Shown in pieces: positions 34,589 to 45,812 of a stretch of 64,000 nt of DNA. Positions within the stretch are counted from its first letter, which is position 1. Every line of letters begins with the position of its first letter. The position numbers and the translations under genes are program-made. The DNA lies in the NCBI GenBank assembly GCA_033439685.1, contig JAUEDM010000004.1, forward strand, positions 3,906,001 to 3,970,000, given 5' to 3'. This DNA is from Apodospora peruviana (lineage: Eukaryota; Ascomycota; Sordariomycetes; Sordariales; Lasiosphaeriaceae). The notes under the pieces were generated by a model that was not told where the DNA came from, made no database searches, and worked only from the letters and a program-made list of their open reading frames with translations.

Positions 34589-35410
34589 ATGCTGTTCAAG
34601 CCCCTTCTCGCTGCCACAGCGGCCACCCTCTTTGGTGTCGTTCTCGCTGTCACCGATAGCGCGGCCTGTGCCAAAGCTGCTGCCCGCCGCGACGTCAACA
34701 ACGTTGCCAACGAGCACGTCCACCTCCTGAACGACCGTGGTGCCGACGACATGACCACAGCCTACATCACCGAGCACAGCGTCGCTACCACCACATTGAC
34801 CGTTATGGGCGGCGGCACGACCGTTTACGACACAACCGTCACAACCACGTGCGAGACCTCGGTCGAGACCACAGTCTCAACCACAACCGTGACCACTTCT
34901 GAGTCTTCCGAAACCGAAGCAGCGGTCTCTTCGCTTCCCCCCTACGGCCCTCCCATGGTACCGACTGGCAGCACCAACACCGCATTCTCCACCTTCACCA
35001 CCTACACCACTGCCCCAGGAACCCTCACCATAACCAACGAGACCATTGTCACTGTTCCCAGCACCACCAGCAGTATGAGCACCGTGATCACCACCAACTC
35101 GACCACCACGGCAGTTGTTCCCGGAAACAGCACCATCGTGACGGGTGCCGCAGGAACGACAACGACCGGCAGCTATGATGTGGCATCCGGTGGTTCGGAG
35201 ACATCGACAGACACGACAGTGACGGTCGGTCAGACTACAACCGTCGCTCCGACTCACGCAACAAGCGCTACCAAGACTACAGGCAGCTCTCCCCAAGCGA
35301 CTACCACTGGCGACGTTACTGCTGCCGCTGTGGCGCTGGGACCTGTCGGCAACGGAGTCGGACTGTTTGGCGGTGCCTTTCTGGCTGTTTTGGCGGCTGT
35401 GATTGTCTAA
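34589..35410 (+). CDS. Threonine-rich GPI-type cell wall protein
   Basis: An intronless 273-residue protein. It starts with a signal peptide (MLFKPLLAATAATLFGVVLA). A short region with a single cysteine and charged residues is followed by an extended Thr/Ser-rich domain with repeats of TTT, TVTTT and STTT type, suited to dense O-mannosylation. Three N-glycosylation sequons occur (NET, NST, NST). The C-terminus is a hydrophobic segment (NGVGLFGGAFLAVLAAVIV) without charged residues, preceded by small residues, as in GPI-attachment signals. A structural wall mannoprotein role is inferred. No enzymatic domain is present. Confidence 0.82.
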   Translation: MLFKPLLAATAATLFGVVLAVTDSAACAKAAARRDVNNVANEHVHLLNDRGADDMTTAYITEHSVATTTLTVMGGGTTVYDTTVTTTCETSVETTVSTTTVTTSESSETEAAVSSLPPYGPPMVPTGSTNTAFSTFTTYTTAPGTLTITNETIVTVPSTTSSMSTVITTNSTTTAVVPGNSTIVTGAAGTTTTGSYDVASGGSETSTDTTVTVGQTTTVAPTHATSATKTTGSSPQATTTGDVTAAAVALGPVGNGVGLFGGAFLAVLAAVIV

Positions 35411-36202
35411 GCCATCATTCACGGATAGCATCAACACACCAACATCGATCAACATATCGAGCAAGCAAGCAGGATTAGAGTCAACATTCACTAAACCCAA
35501 ATCTCTTCATGTTGTTTTGCGCATAAGGCTTGGGTGGTTCGGATCTGTTTACTTTGGTTTCGGTTGGTGATGATGATGGGTGGATGGATGGATGATATTA
35601 CTCGGTTGGCTGGCTGGCTGATTAGGTTTTACCTACTACCTGACTCGGTACCACCTTGTCCTTTACGTCTTTCCGTACCTATTTCCGTATTTATTTATTT
35701 CTCTTCTTCATGAACACAATTTCTTTTTCTGCTGCTGCTTGGCATTCCTTTCCTTTCCTCGAACTCATCTTGACATCCTTTCCAGTTGCAGGTGGTTGGT
35801 TGATGATATGAATGGACGATAAGTGATGACGGAAGAAAGGAGCACATTTATACTTTAATCTGTAATCGGTGGGACACTTTTCGGTTTGTTTACGGAGTGA
35901 CGGAAAGGAAAAAGGGAAAAGGTTAGGTAAAGGGCGGCGGACCTTGTACACAGACACTAGGGTATCTACCTACGGAGGTACCTAGTTAATGATATAAGTC
36001 TTTGCATTCTGACAGCTTTCTTGTCCATGTCCATGCTGCACCGCCCGCATAGTAGAATATCTGTTCAATATGTTCATTAAGTACCTCTCACAAACACACG
36101 CGGACCCTTGCCCTTTTCGAGCTCAACAATTCAACAATCAACAACCAAATCAAACTTGGTATCTCTTCCAACAACATACACACATCTAATTAACTAAAAT
36201 AA
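35411..36202. other. Convergent intergenic region
   Basis: About 790 bases between convergent genes. GATGGATGGATG and GGCTGGCTGGCTG short repeats occur at about 35575-35620, and AT-rich 3' sequence beyond. No gene. Confidence 0.5.
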
Positions 36203-38719
36203 TTACATCAACAAATCCCCATTCTCATTCCCATTATTTCCTCCCCCAGCCGTGTTATACACATTCTGCCGTCCATATTGGTTAACCACGTACCCATTAT
36301 CCTCCCCACCACTGCCACCAAAACTATCCCCCTGTTCCTGAATCCGCATCCCACCCATCTGATTCGCAAAGTACTCGTCAGCTTCACTAACAGCCTGCGC
36401 CAGATTCCCATTGTTACCCGCCGCCGCCGTTCCTCCTCCTCCTGCCGCAGCAGCACCACTACCGGCCCTAATATCGAAATCGCTCGCCTGCCCACCCATT
36501 CCAAACATACTCAAACTCTTATTTGCATCAGACAAGACGCTCGTCGGCCCAGGAACCTCCTGCCTCTGCAGCGCCGGACTCTCCTGCAGCCGTCGTGGTC
36601 GTGCATTCCGAAACACCGTCTGAACAGGCTTGAGATAAACAGTCGCCAGCGTACCCACATTAAGACACATCTCCTCCAGCGTGACGGGGTCCAGCCGTTC
36701 CGACTCGGCAGTAATGGCCGGCTTCTCGCCCATGACAATCCGTTTGGCAGCCTCCATGTCCGTCGACAGCAGACGCCAGTACATGTACGCGCGATCTCTG
36801 AGGTCTGGGTTATCCGTCTCCTCGGTCGCCCACTTCAGCACCCTCGGCACCAGCTCCTGACCTTTCGTCGGCCTCTGGATAAACAGCTTCACCGTAGCAG
36901 TCAGCAGCGCGAGCTGGACCTCGATCGGTTCCTCCGCAAAGGAATACAAGAAATCGTCCAACAGAGCATCCGAGTTCTCGATCCGGCTCGCGTACTGCCC
37001 AATGACCCAGATCATGGCAGCTTTCGCCTCGGGCTCGTCGAGCGAGTCCAGATGCTCGCAGAGCGTGCCGATGATACTTTCGTACTGGTTGGGATACTTG
37101 CGAAAAATATTGCGGATCACGACCGTGGCCTCCTGCACGATGTACGTAATCTTGGTCGCGACCAGCTCCAGAAGCAGGTTGATGCACCGTTTCGCGGCCG
37201 GCTCAATCTTGATGGCCAGCTTGCCGATGGCGCGGACTGCTTTCCGGACAAAGTGGACGTCGATCTCGGTCGCGTACTCGCGGAGCTCCGTCAGGACTTC
37301 GTCGATGTTGTTTTCGGTAGCAAGCATGAAGATGAGCTCCAGCTTGGTGACCTTGACGTAGATGGGGTCGTTGTATTTGCAGAAAAAGACGCGAATGTCG
37401 TTCCTGAGCACCTCGGGTCGCCGCTGCAAGATGAGTAACGCGTTTCGCAGCGCGAGATACTGCACCTCAGGTCCCTTGGCGAGGAGAGTCACTAAAGGAG
37501 GTGACAGTTTTCGGCACAAGGCGGATATCTGTTTCTGGTCTGCGATGTAATTCATCAGATACAAAATGACTCTTATGCAGGTCAGGACGACCGCCGAGTT
37601 GGAATGTGACAGCCGCGGGGCGATACGCTCAGCCAGAAGCAGGGCTTCTCCAGACTCCTGCGGCACGTATGACATGAGCGCCTCGAGGATGTAAGTCTGG
37701 CCCCATCTAGCGGGCAAGTTAGCAGCCGCCACAGATTCACACAAACATCACGTTATGACGTTATGAGCATACATACTCGGAACAATCGGGCAAAATGGCC
37801 ACCATCTTGGAGGCGTTGGCGTAGTCGATCGTCAGTTTGATAGCGTCACTACGCTCCCAAATGTCCATCAAGCTCGCCAACGCGCTGGCCACCACCGTGG
37901 GGTTGTCATCCCGCAAGAGCCCGTTTAGCCTGTCGATCAGGTCGGACGCCTCCACCATGTGTCTGTCGTGGTCGTACAGCTTAGCAACGCAGAACGCCGC
38001 TGTCTTGCGCACATAGGGGTCTGAATCGCGGAGGAGGTGTTTGACTACCGGGACGGTGGCTTCGACGAACTCGCGCACGTGGATATAAGACATGGTCCGT
38101 AGCGCAAGAGCTCTGACCAGTGGGTTCGGGTCCTCCATATCCTGGGAAGTTGTCAGCACACGCCGGAAGAGCACCCGGGCAGGGAGACGAACATGTTCCA
38201 GAACGGGGATCGCCTTGACTGCAATGTCCGACTTCATCCTGGCATAATTGACCAGAAACAGAAAACACCTGACGATATCAGCACCACCCACAACCCATAA
38301 TTAGACCCGTGTCCGGTCACATACATCTTCTTGATCTCGAGGCTCTGGATGGCCATGCAGCTGATTATGTCGGGGAACAGGGCGACCATATCGTTGTTGC
38401 TCATGGTCATGTTGGCGACGATCTTCTTAAGCGCAATCTTCTTTGTGGTGAAGTTCTTGTCCTTGCGGCCGCCGCTGTTGAGCTCGAGTCGCAGCTCGGC
38501 CACCTTGCCCTGTGAGCCCCGGAAGGGTGGTAAGCTGTATGCCGGGGGAGGAACATAGGCCATAAACATGGTGACGGCTTGTGGAGAGGGTATGTCATGT
38601 CATGGTCATGATCAGGGGGAATATCGTATCAATTGAGAATAGTAGGTAGCAGTGGAACGAGGGACAAGAGGGCTTACGCGAGCGAACAGCTTAGAATCTC
38701 CTCCCTGGGCGGTCGACAT
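36203..38719 (-). CDS. AP-1 adaptor complex beta subunit (beta-adaptin)
   Basis: Large subunit of the clathrin adaptor working in trans-Golgi/endosome sorting. Four exons, 38678-38719, 38325-38509, 37777-38268 and 36203-37706, give 740 residues, and every junction keeps the family sequence continuous (KLFAR-GKVAELRLEL, EIKKM-CFLFLVNYAR, LPDCSE-WGQTYILEAL). The Adaptin_N ARM-like repeat region covers nearly all of the first 600 residues. The C-terminal part is a short Gly/Ala/Asn-rich hinge with a clathrin-box-like stretch not clearly visible and no beta-ear domain. This length fits the fungal AP-1 beta subunit rather than the longer animal protein. It is divergent from EMC4. Confidence 0.93.
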
Positions 38720-39394
38720 GTTGTCTCACGGTGTGGGATGGAATGTGGTAGTAGATTCGTCGGTTAACAGGGTCCTGCTACTGGGACGTCTGATAAGTGA
38801 TGCGGCCAGCTAGGCTCGAGGTGACTGGCACGCATAAGCAGCTGAGCAGACCGACCCCTCACGCCGCGATGTACGAGTATGCGCACGCTGGCCGGGTGGA
38901 CGCTCGGCGGCGGGATGTCACATGCACCTCCTCTGTGGCGCGTCGATGGCTGCAGATGTTGTCTAGGCGAGCCAGGATCTGTTTGGCCTTGAGGCGTTAT
39001 GGGAGGTCGGCAATTGGTCTGTCGGTTGGTGGTTCTCGTCGGGCTGGCGAGAGGTGTATTCTACGGTGAACAGCGGACGGTACGGCGACGGCTGGACTTG
39101 GGGATCGGTCGAGGTGTCGGGTGTCGTTGCGAAGTTGAAATCTTGGCATTGAATACCCTCAGTCGTTAAACCGATAGCTCCGGGCCGGTCGTCAACGGGG
39201 CCAGGCCAAAAAAGATAGGGGTCCCTGTCTTGATCCTCCGCCATTCAGTGGGGACCGCCCCACGAACGGTGCACGGTCCACTGAATCGCGGCGCGGCGGC
39301 TCTGCTGACAGCCGATGCAGTGGAGCTGCCTTTCAACTCGCATCATTTGGACCATAACATCTCAATTCTCAACATCACACAGCCCAGCGCAATC
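38720..39394. other. Divergent promoter region between beta-adaptin and EMC4
   Basis: About 675 bases shared by two divergently transcribed housekeeping genes. Open frames here are not supported. Confidence 0.55.
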
Positions 39395-40093
39395 ATGTCA
39401 GAACTTGCGATACCCCCAGTACCCAGATGGGCTGCCGAACTCAAGAACCCTCCCGTCTTCAAACCGAAAGCGGATAAAATACCCGACCCGCCCGGGTATC
39501 CATCGTCGCAAGCACCATCCAGCTCCAAGGTACGTCAGCATCATCCCCCCTAGATACCCTCAGACACTAGCTAACCGTTCTTCATTATCGCATGTATAGA
39601 GAAAGGATGCCTCCAAAGATAAAGTCGCCCAGCGCAAAGCACCGACGCCCGAAGAGATGGACACACTAAAGCTCAAAAAGGCGTGGGAGGTCGCCCTCGG
39701 CCCCATCAAGGGCCTGCCCATGACGGGCATCATGATGTACATGTCGGGCAACTCGCTGCAGATATTCAGCATCATGATGGTCTTTATGGCCTTCAAGAAC
39801 CCCATCATGGGCATCCTCGCAACGAACCAGGCCTTTGAGCGCTTCGAGACGGACAGCAACCGGGGCAAAATACTGCAGGTCAAGGTCGCATACGTGGTCA
39901 TGCAGCTGGTGGCGCTGGCGCTGGGTGTGTGGAAGATTAATGGCATGGGGCTTTTACCGTAAGTTTGACCGGGTGTGAAGAGACGTGTCTTGAGTTGATG
40001 ACTGACATTGTGGTTCCTAGGACAACGAGATCCGACTGGTTGGCTTGGGAGGCGCAGAGGGAACCGCTGGAACATGCGGTGACTGCGTTATAG
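39395..40093 (+). CDS. EMC4: ER membrane protein complex subunit 4
   Basis: Emc4 is a subunit of the EMC insertase that places membrane proteins into the ER. Exons 39395-39529, 39600-39958 and 40021-40093 give 188 residues, typical for the family. Conserved blocks include PPVPRWAAELKNPPVFKPK near the start, LKLKKAWEVALGPIKGLPMT before the first helix, MYMSGNSLQIFSIMM, and KNPIMGILATNQAFERFE between the helices. A further helix follows (AYVVMQLVALALGVWKI). The last exon encodes only the cytoplasmic tail (RSDWLAWEAQREPLEHAV), which is well conserved in fungi. The introns are 62-70 bases with standard ends. It is divergent from the AP-1 beta gene. Confidence 0.92.
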
Positions 40094-40813
40094 GGCGATA
40101 TTTATTTTGCGATGATGTGATGGGGTTACCACCGTCGGCCGCTCGTGGCGGAGGTTTCGGAGCTAATCGGGGTTTCATTGCCGATTTCGTTCTTCCAGAA
40201 GCCGATTCGAACACTGAAGTTGACATGATTAACTGCGATGTGGCCAGTGACAGCGACGGATACAGGGTTATCCAGACATCTTCGGGAAGTCTAGAGCCGC
40301 AAATCAGCAAACCGGCCGAAGCCTGGTCAACGTGTACATATATCCAAGATATTGTTCTGCTCGTCCCTCCGTACGAACTTCAGGGTCAAACCGTTTTGGA
40401 TGACCAGAGTAGTTGTCGCTGCCAGACGGGGGTGATTTTTCCAGCTAGGCCGGGATCTGAAGTTAGTCGTACAAGCTCCATCACATGTTCGACATCTTGT
40501 CTGGATCTTTCGCATCACGATAACTGGAATCTGAGTATGCAGTGCTTTGGGAGAGTTCTTTGATACCAACAGAAAAGAAGCCGGGGTGGGATACTTTGAG
40601 TGCAAGGAACTTGCGCGGCGTGGGGTCCGTTTCTCTTTTGACTTCAAAAGGCTTCACGCGCCATACCGGCATATTCATCCACAAGATGGCCTGCACCTAT
40701 GCATCATCTTTCGCGCAACGAAAGGTGGCGTTAAAGAAACCAACGGGAATCCGATCTCCGGCAGTGCCGAGAGAATACCGGGATAAGCACCTTGATCTGA
40801 AATGTGGTTCGAC
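40094..40813. other. Unresolved region with protein-like frames
   Basis: Two plus-strand frames read like protein without making a complete gene. One from about 40045 to 40563 includes FIADFVLPEADSNTEVDMIN. The other, up to 40786, contains AGVGYFECKELARRGVRFSF and HPQDGLHLCIIF but has a stop just upstream and no ATG. Minus-strand frames overlap both. It may be a degraded gene; I cannot choose a strand with confidence. Confidence 0.3.
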
Positions 40814-41368
40814 TTAAAACACCACCGCCACGTTTCGGTGGTTGTGGGTAAGGCTGTGCAAATGGGTTTCTTGAAGGATTCGGTTGGTCGGGCCCTGAGG
40901 CACAACACCAGTCGATAATCGAAAATGGCTACAAAGTTCACGACGAGCAGCTTGTAGTGGCGAGCAATCTGCGAAGAACGCCTTATCACTACTGCAAGCA
41001 ATGTATGTATCAAATTTTGCCAGATTATTTGGCTGCAGAGGACCTGTTGTACGACATTGTACACAGTACCTAGGTGATGTTCGGGAATTGACAGGGGTAA
41101 ATAGAAATAGATGCGATCCAATGGCCATGTCCCAGTTGATGTGCTCATCGACATGACTCTCTTTTTCCGGGGAGAGCTTCAGGCAACCAAGGACGGAAAA
41201 TGGGCTGAGCAGAGGTTGCTCGGACTGATTGTTCCAAAGATCGCCAGGCAGCGCAGGATCAAACCATAACCAATTGATCGTTGCTGTGCCGTACTGAAAA
41301 TCCGAATACGCTATTGTTGTCTCTCCTTGGATCGGGTTATGACTGGTAGGTTGGACCAAATGAGCCAT
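40814..41368 (-). CDS. Hypothetical protein, 184 residues
   Basis: I do not recognise it. The frame opens further upstream at 41428, but the ATG at 41368 begins the better sequence (MAHLVQPTSHNPIQGETTIA). It contains INWLWFDPALPGDLWNNQS and FSVLGCLKLSPEKESHVDEH, reads like a globular protein, and has several Cys and His residues toward the end. The C-terminus (NHRNVAVVF) is ordinary. It would be divergent from the MARVEL-type gene, with about 370 bases between the starts. Without a recognised relative, coding status is uncertain. Confidence 0.3.
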   Translation of the reverse strand: MAHLVQPTSHNPIQGETTIAYSDFQYGTATINWLWFDPALPGDLWNNQSEQPLLSPFSVLGCLKLSPEKESHVDEHINWDMAIGSHLFLFTPVNSRTSPRYCVQCRTTGPLQPNNLAKFDTYIACSSDKAFFADCSPLQAARRELCSHFRLSTGVVPQGPTNRILQETHLHSLTHNHRNVAVVF

Positions 41369-41735
41369 GGATACCTGGTGGCAGTGATCACAGGATATAT
41401 ATCTAGGACTAGGCCTCGCACATGGCAATCAGAGACTCTGCTTTTCTCTTCTTGTGTGTGTGTTTGCTCTATTTTGTCCAACTGTGAGCTTTTCTTGTTT
41501 GGATAGTCGAACGTTTTTTGGAGCCACCCTTATTTTGACCGAGGCTCAGTTACAGCAGCGACGTCACACTCAAGCTACCTACCCCGGACATCGGTGTTGT
41601 TAATTCTGCGAGCCAACACTCGAGCTCCTTCACAGCGCGTGTCAAAGAAAACCCCCAAGCCGTTCCCATCGCGGACGAAGAGACATCGAACTTGGTCAAC
41701 CTCCCAGAAGGAGTTGCCGTAAGAATATCGATAAA

Positions 41736-42354
41736 ATGATCTCTGCCATCACCCTCGGCCTGAGAGCCCTCCAGCTCCTCTTCTCCGTCGTCATTCTCGG
41801 CCTAGCCGTAACCCTAATCAAGGGCCAAGTCATCGACGACGCCCCCGTGACAACAAAATACGCAAGCTTCACAGGCGGATTCGGCATAATCGTGTGCGCC
41901 CTAGGTGTAGCAAGCCTCTGGGTCAGCGCGATTCCCGACCTCGTGGTCCTCGGTATCGATGCCTTGGCTGGGATATTCTTCGCTGCCGGCGGTATTGTAA
42001 GTCATTCTTTTACCTCTCACATCAACCCATCGACTAACCCTCTTGAAAAAGGCATGGGCAATTGGTCTCAGGGGTATCCAGTGCACCAACGAGGAACAAT
42101 TTGACAAGCTACTCGACAACGGCCTTCTCAACCAGGGGTCCGTCACCGTCAACGGCGGCACCGCTTATGGCGTGTACAAGGACGACACCAGCGGCGAAGC
42201 AGCCTGGAAGAAGCTGTCAAGCAACTGTCAGAAGGGGTTAGCGGATGAAGTGTTTCAGTTCTTGACCTTTGGGTTGGCAGTCGGTTTGCTTGCGCTGGGC
42301 TATGTGCGGATGAAGAACGGTGGCGGTACCAAGCGTTCTGGGTATGTTGTTTAA
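41736..42354 (+). CDS. MARVEL-domain membrane protein, Nce102-like
   Basis: A 187-residue four-helix membrane protein from exons 41736-41996 and 42052-42354 (55-base intron, GTAAGT...AAAAAG). Helices lie at about residues 5-25, 45-64, 68-90 and 154-170. The sequence LRALQLLFSVVILGLAVTLI and the small loop CALGVASLW match fungal Nce102/non-classical export family MARVEL proteins. In yeast these organise eisosome/MCC membrane domains and respond to sphingolipid levels. A cysteine pair (IQCTN, SSNCQKG) falls in the large loop between helices 3 and 4. Function here is inferred from the family. Confidence 0.82.
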
Positions 42355-43697
42355 TAAGTGCTGGTCGGTACCGGATGCAGGGTTGGTTCTTTTGCTTTTT
42401 GGTGTATGATGGCGTTCGTGGGAAAGCGGTTTCCTTTGGTCTGGAGTCATTTGGATGGGGCTTTAAGCAACTAATAGTACTGAAATCATGATAATACAAG
42501 TGTTTCTTCTCATATTTAGCGGGTTGTTTCCTTGGACGTTTTTTATATGTCTGGCCAGGCAAGGGTGACGACAGAACGACAAAGATGCCACCAGCGTGGC
42601 AGAGGCGGAGATGGACAATTCATTCTTCACGGTTTAGAGCAGCAGACCTAGGTACTCGGAGACTGGATCAATACCAAGGGGTCGAAAAGCAAGGCGGCGA
42701 CTAAGACAGAGCATCGGAGCACCTTTACGCTTTTACATGAGCCTAGTTCATATAATAAATTGTTCATGGCGTGATGATGATTTTTATTCTTTAAAACTAG
42801 TCTTCATAGCGCGGCTGGTATTCCAATTGGAGATTTAAATATGCGTCCAGTGAAGTAAAGGCACATTATGTATCACATATAAAGGTATTTCCTCTCCAGA
42901 CCATGGCATGCTAAAGTAACTACACACGGGTTTTGAATCCAGGCAGAGAAGGACGGCCAGGAGGTGTCTGTTATTCTTTTTCTTCTTTTCTTTTTCTAGC
43001 ATGTTATGCAACTAAGTTGGCAGCTCGATAGCATCTTTCATCCTTCTCTCGCTCGTCCAGTGCCAAAAGTTTTGTTTTCATTCCTAAATCAGATCAGATG
43101 CCTCTCGGGTAACTAGATCATTTGGTTATTTCCTAGATATTCTTGAATTTCAACCCTCTCTCTATTTTTGTCAGATACCATTAATTCCTCTGTGTCAGTA
43201 ACCCGCTTTATTTGTCTCTCTACAGGCCTCCGTAACGCGGTGTTGGCTGAGCCCCGGGAGGAAGGTCTGGTCATATGGGAGTTTTCACATCACTCGCTCG
43301 CGATTGTCGGCTAAAAATGGTTGGTGATTTCATACAATCACTCCTAAATGGATTAATGGATCCTCTAATAGTGAGAAATCGTGGGTTCTTATGTCGTTAA
43401 TGCGAAATAACTGCCTGTGTTGGCGCTGAGTCTCTCCTTCATCGACCGTTGGCCTGACCTCCCGGTTCCATGTGTAACCTCGTACCAACCGTGTTTTTCC
43501 AGCAACTCTCATGCTCCATACATCTCAGTATTCACCTCTCTAACACATGACAAATATCATACAACTTAACTTGAAGTGTTACATCCCTCCGTGTTGTGTG
43601 CCTCCCTTAATAATATAGCACTCGATCACATCTGGGCGATATTCGATATTGGAACTCAACATGCCTAACTTTCTACCGGTCTATCTAGAACGAAGAG
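42355..43697. other. Intergenic region
   Basis: About 1.34 kb, AT-rich (especially 42720-43200) and without a supported gene. It separates the MARVEL gene from the decaying DUF7924-like copy. Confidence 0.5.
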
Positions 43698-43710
43698 ATG
43701 TTCAGAAGCT

Positions 43711-45001
43711 ATGCCTGTCGAGAAGCCCCTTTCTTCAGTCAGTCTTTCGCGGGGCGAAGAACTTACCAGAGTTATATCTCTCGTGCAATCCCAGTCAGCA
43801 CCACTAACACCAGCGAACTTGGCCCGATTCAACAGGAAGATGAATCCCGGAACGCCCTCCGAGGAGAAAAAAAAAGCAGAAGAAGCAGAAGAAGCAGAAG
43901 AGTCGGACGCATGTCCATCTCTATATCACCAACAGAACTCAGATTATGGTCTCAAAGGAACGGTCCGCTCACTCCCAGTAACTCTAAACAACCAAACAAC
44001 ATGAATTATATCGCCAGACGTCTATCCAGAGAGCGCTCAACACCTCCACCGCCACAGTCAACCTACGAGTACTATGCCTATATCATGGAGGATGAATTCA
44101 TGAATGAAAAGCCCTTCTCTTTCACTTTAGCAGGCTACTAAGAGACTATTATTACGACGACGAGTTGAGATACCCACGAGCCTTTGAGGCTGCCGCAGTA
44201 CATGGCCCGCCAGATATCGGCTTCGACAACGGTCTTCCCCCTCCAGCACCAATGTTCATCGAAGGCCCTCAGCGGGGCTACCAAGTCCGCCTCGACACGC
44301 TTACCGGCGGTGCGTTGCCTTATGAATCACATTACGAGGTTGTACTCGCCCACATAGCCGGCGAGATCACCACGGCAGAAAACCTGGCACATGCGACGGC
44401 CAAGTCCGCATACATCGGTGCGTCTCTCGTGTACGCGAGGACTCAGGCTCTGGCGCACCTGGGCATGCCTCCCGATCCTCCTGGTCACGCCGAAATCGTT
44501 ACGTTTGCGTCTGACGGCTCGACGCTCACGTTCTTTGCGCATTACGCCGCGGCCGAATCGCTGAGCTCGGGCAAGAAGCTCGAGTACCGCCAGTGCCTCG
44601 TTCCGCCCGGGACGATACGCGTGACGGACACGTATGATATGTACAACGAGTGCGTCAAGATGCTCAGAAACGCCCAGGACTACGCGCATGAGCAGTCGAC
44701 TGCCTTGAGGGACGAGATGGCGCGACGCTGGGGGGATATTGTGCGAAAAGTGAAGCTCTATCATGCCAGACTGGGTGACTCTCTGGCTGGGAATGTTCCG
44801 GTTATGGACTTACAACTTCTTGAAGCTGGAGTTTTGAGTGATGGCGAGATACTTCCGGGCGACGAGACCTGGGGTGCGGACCCATTATTACCACCTCCAA
44901 GAAACAGGAGTCTGGAAAGGAAGGGAAAAGTCGGGACTGCCGAGTTATCTGCACAGGATACACAGGTAGAAAAGGTCGTTCCAAAAGATACGTTTACCTA
45001 A
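43711..45001 (+). pseudogene. DUF7924-like gene, copy 1, frame-broken upstream of an intact core
   Basis: A relative of the fungal DUF7924 family as I recognise it. The N-terminal block (PLTPANLARFNRKM) is in one frame. After a nine-A run at about 43867-43875 and GCAGAAGAA repeats, the homology continues in another frame (PNNMNYIARRLSRERSTPPP, YEYYAYIMEDEFMNEKPF). It shifts again near 44135 into a third frame that stays open to 45001 (LLRDYYYDDELRYPRAF, IGFDNGLPPPAPMFIEGP, IVTFASDGSTLTFFAHY, EQSTALRDEMARRW). An intron of 66 bases from GTACTA could bridge the second shift but would remove family-like sequence. The PDF...GE(Y/W)K residues of the family are replaced here by APMF and GEIT, so any nuclease-like activity would be lost. 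Confidence 0.6.
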
Positions 45002-45488
45002 TGAACAGGGGGAAAAAATAAAGAAAAAGAAAAAGGGGGTGAGGGAGGGGGGTGTTGGTGTTTGGATCACCAAGTTCACTTGAGATGTTGAATCCAGTTT
45101 GTTAGTGACAGCAATAGGATGGCCTCGGCCAAGAAACAAAACCATAACATCACTAACACAAGACACACAAGCCGGATCATATTCTTGACGACGCCGCGTT
45201 TATTTGTTCCATATGGTAGAGCTACACTAGCCTCAACGAAAGTCGACGCGAAGCAGGACAGATTACGTATCCGCCTGCCATGACGGCGATGCCCAAACGG
45301 GTCATAACTCAACAGGAGTTCAACTCATCTGAATCTCACCCCGAAGAAAGAGTTCCGCAACCTGATGATGGTCGTTCATATGTACAGCAAGAGAGAGACA
45401 TAGGAAACAGGAAAACTCTCGGTTATGCCGTGAAAAGTGTGCTCTCCCCAATGTATATCATCCTTCATGTTATGGTGATTTGATTCAC
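45002..45488. other. Convergent intergenic region
   Basis: About 490 bases between convergent genes, starting with a purine-rich tract (GGGGGAAAAAATAAAGAAAAAGAAAAAGG) after the copy 1 stop. No gene. Confidence 0.5.
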
Positions 45489-45812
45489 TTAAGAATGCTC
45501 GATGCCCATTATGTCGAGGTTCTTCTTGATCCTGTTGTCCGCACGCTTGGCCATCTTCTCCAGGGGCAGCTTCCGGTCGACTCTCTGGACGGTCCTGGCC
45601 ACGGGCGGTGTGACACGCTGGATGCCCCGCTCGACGGGCGACTTGAAGAAGGTGATGTTGCGCTCCCATTTGGGAGCCCACTTGAGAGTCTGTCGGGAGA
45701 TGCGCTCCTCAGCGCCCGGGAGCATCATGTAGAAGGGGGCAAAGGCGCTGATGCCTGCTCCGGCGAAGCAGAGGACCTCGGTACGGCCGGCTGCGGGGAT
45801 GCGGACGGGCAT
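45489..45812 (-). CDS. Small single-pass, probably mitochondrial, protein (107 residues)
   Basis: An intronless frame starting MPVRIPAAGRTEVLCFAGAG, followed by a moderately hydrophobic segment (AGAGISAFAPFYMMLPG, residues about 17-33) and a strongly basic, helical remainder (RQTLKWAPKWERNITFFKSP, KMAKRADNRIKKNLDIMG). The short basic N-terminus, single helix and basic matrix- or membrane-facing tail resemble small accessory subunits of mitochondrial inner-membrane complexes. I cannot name a family. Good start context and absence of internal breaks support a real gene. It lies between the two DUF7924-like copies on the opposite strand. Confidence 0.6.
   Translation of the reverse strand: MPVRIPAAGRTEVLCFAGAGISAFAPFYMMLPGAEERISRQTLKWAPKWERNITFFKSPVERGIQRVTPPVARTVQRVDRKLPLEKMAKRADNRIKKNLDIMGIEHS

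Noticed and set aside
36278..37438. 386-codon plus-strand open frame
   Set aside because: Antisense to beta-adaptin exon 4; Arg/His/Leu-rich composition expected from a complement frame.
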